Source: Metabacillus bambusae
GTDB lineage: Bacteria > Bacillota > Bacilli > Bacillales > Bacillaceae
Direction: 5' to 3'
Length of the DNA stretch: 64,000 bases
Assembly (NCBI RefSeq): GCF_017497975.1
Contig: NZ_JAGDEL010000011.1
Coordinates: 62,001-126,000, forward strand
The translations under genes and the position numbers were made by a program. The notes beneath the pieces were generated by a model. The model was not told where the DNA came from. It saw only the letters and a program-made list of their open reading frames with translations, and searched no databases. This document shows positions 63,353 through 64,000 of this stretch, in pieces. Each line of letters starts with the position of its first letter. The stretch's first letter is position 1.

Positions 63353-64000
63353 TTAATTCACCATTAGTTTTTCGAGCCTTTGCTTATGAAATCCCTTCAT
63401 AATTAGCCAGATTGCTAAACTTATCTCATATACTCCCACAGGTAGAGCAATGAGTCCTTTTATTGTAGAGAATGGTTCTAATACTCCAAACATTTCTAAT
63501 AAACCAGCTATGAATACCGAAACGGCTGTAACCATACCAAATACAGCTAACGATTTGGGAACTAATCCTGTTCTAAAAAGTAAATAACTATACATGATTG
63601 TATTTAAGCCTAACATAAGATTAGGACCTAACATAGCAGTCCAACGATGAAATGCTTGCAACATTAAACCATTAGCGATAAGATTTTCTTCATTTACTAA
63701 ACTTGCTTCATAATTTATACTAAGATGCAATAAACTTAATATACTTACCAAACCTATGGAAATAAATACAGCCTCCATAAATCGAAAACAAAGATACCCT
63801 AATGCAATATGTTCATTCCAACGACGAATATAAGGAAATAGCATGACGGCTGTCCCAATAGCCGTAACTACAAGCAAAAAGTCATTTAATACACCGATCA
63901 GAACCTTTGTTTGAAATCCATTTTCCACGGTCATATACCATTGTTCTGACAGTACTGGCTGATAAAGGACAACAGCTATGATTGAAGTGACTGCAGCTAC
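63353..64000 (-). CDS. DUF4386 membrane protein, N-terminus beyond the right edge
   Basis: At least 215 residues with five to six helices. The frame stays open from the in-frame ATG at 63934 to the window edge, adding AAVTSIIAVVLYQPVLSEQW, which is typical DUF4386 sequence, so the real start lies outside. Other family features: GFQTKVLIGVLNDFLLVV and the segment LFRTGLVPKSLAVFGMV. Function unknown; often found near regulators of antibiotic stress. Confidence 0.85.
   Translation of the reverse strand, partial: VAAVTSIIAVVLYQPVLSEQWYMTVENGFQTKVLIGVLNDFLLVVTAIGTAVMLFPYIRRWNEHIALGYLCFRFMEAVFISIGLVSILSLLHLSINYEASLVNEENLIANGLMLQAFHRWTAMLGPNLMLGLNTIMYSYLLFRTGLVPKSLAVFGMVTAVSVFIAGLLEMFGVLEPFSTIKGLIALPVGVYEISLAIWLIMKGFHKQRLEKLMVN

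Noticed and set aside
1-64000. tRNA, rRNA genes and CRISPR arrays
   Set aside because: No cloverleaf-like TTCGA-type segments with matching acceptor stems, no rRNA-like sequence, and no direct-repeat/spacer pattern of CRISPR size were found. The heptamer array has repeats that are too short and spacers that are similar to each other.

Overview
The window looks like a chromosomal segment of an endospore-forming, low-GC member of the Bacillaceae. It carries two complete GerA-type germinant-receptor operons, a Spo0E-like phosphatase, a BirA-controlled biotin operon, strong GGAGG-type ribosome binding sites, frequent TTG/GTG starts, and dispersed foldback repeats of the kind common in Bacillus. 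The genus cannot be fixed from the sequence alone. There are no rRNA or tRNA genes, CRISPR arrays or prophage modules; apart from the repeats no mobile element is seen.

Layout. 1-10 kb: a frameshifted MFS exporter cut by the left edge, a glutaminyl-tRNA synthetase (uncommon in Bacillus), a BMP/Med-like binding protein paired with an orphan histidine kinase, a hydrolase, and a ManP-like PTS EIIBCA. 10-17 kb: a ytbE-ytbD/ytcD cluster (aldo-keto reductase, MFS pump, divergent HxlR regulator), a ManR-like PRD regulator and a DeoR-HAD pair. 17-26 kb: two tandem ger operons in the order B-A-C, each with a small two-helix membrane protein. 26-35 kb: regulators, a thioesterase, transporters and a methionine gamma-lyase. 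35-44 kb: a probable uncharacterised biosynthetic cluster. 44-57 kb: housekeeping genes (hemY, 3-methyladenine glycosylase, NSS transporter, bioDAYB). 56-61 kb: a GntR-controlled four-carbon sugar-acid operon. 61-64 kb: a GH43 enzyme next to decayed remnants of a GH2 glycosidase and a LacI regulator, then a DUF4386 protein cut by the right edge.

The most interesting region is 35460-44039. An 877-residue protein fuses a class III aminotransferase to a domain resembling cyanobacterial acyl-ACP reductase. It is followed in near-continuous reading by a DUF3419/BtaA-type 3-amino-3-carboxypropyl transferase, a Glu/Leu-type dehydrogenase and an MFS exporter, and then by a TetR regulator, a small membrane protein and an acyl-CoA-dehydrogenase-fold flavoprotein. 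The simplest reading is that a fatty acyl thioester is reduced to an aldehyde and aminated, the amine is decorated from S-adenosylmethionine, and the product is exported. That product is inferred, not shown.

Non-coding structure is rich. It includes an array of TTGAACC heptamers at 21-bp spacing (9731-10066) and two foldback repeat families, one carrying a perfect DnaA box in each of four copies. A third small element joins a palindrome to a TTTGTCGA motif at a fixed 16-17 nt distance. Two helically phased operator arrays lie upstream of regulator-linked operons.
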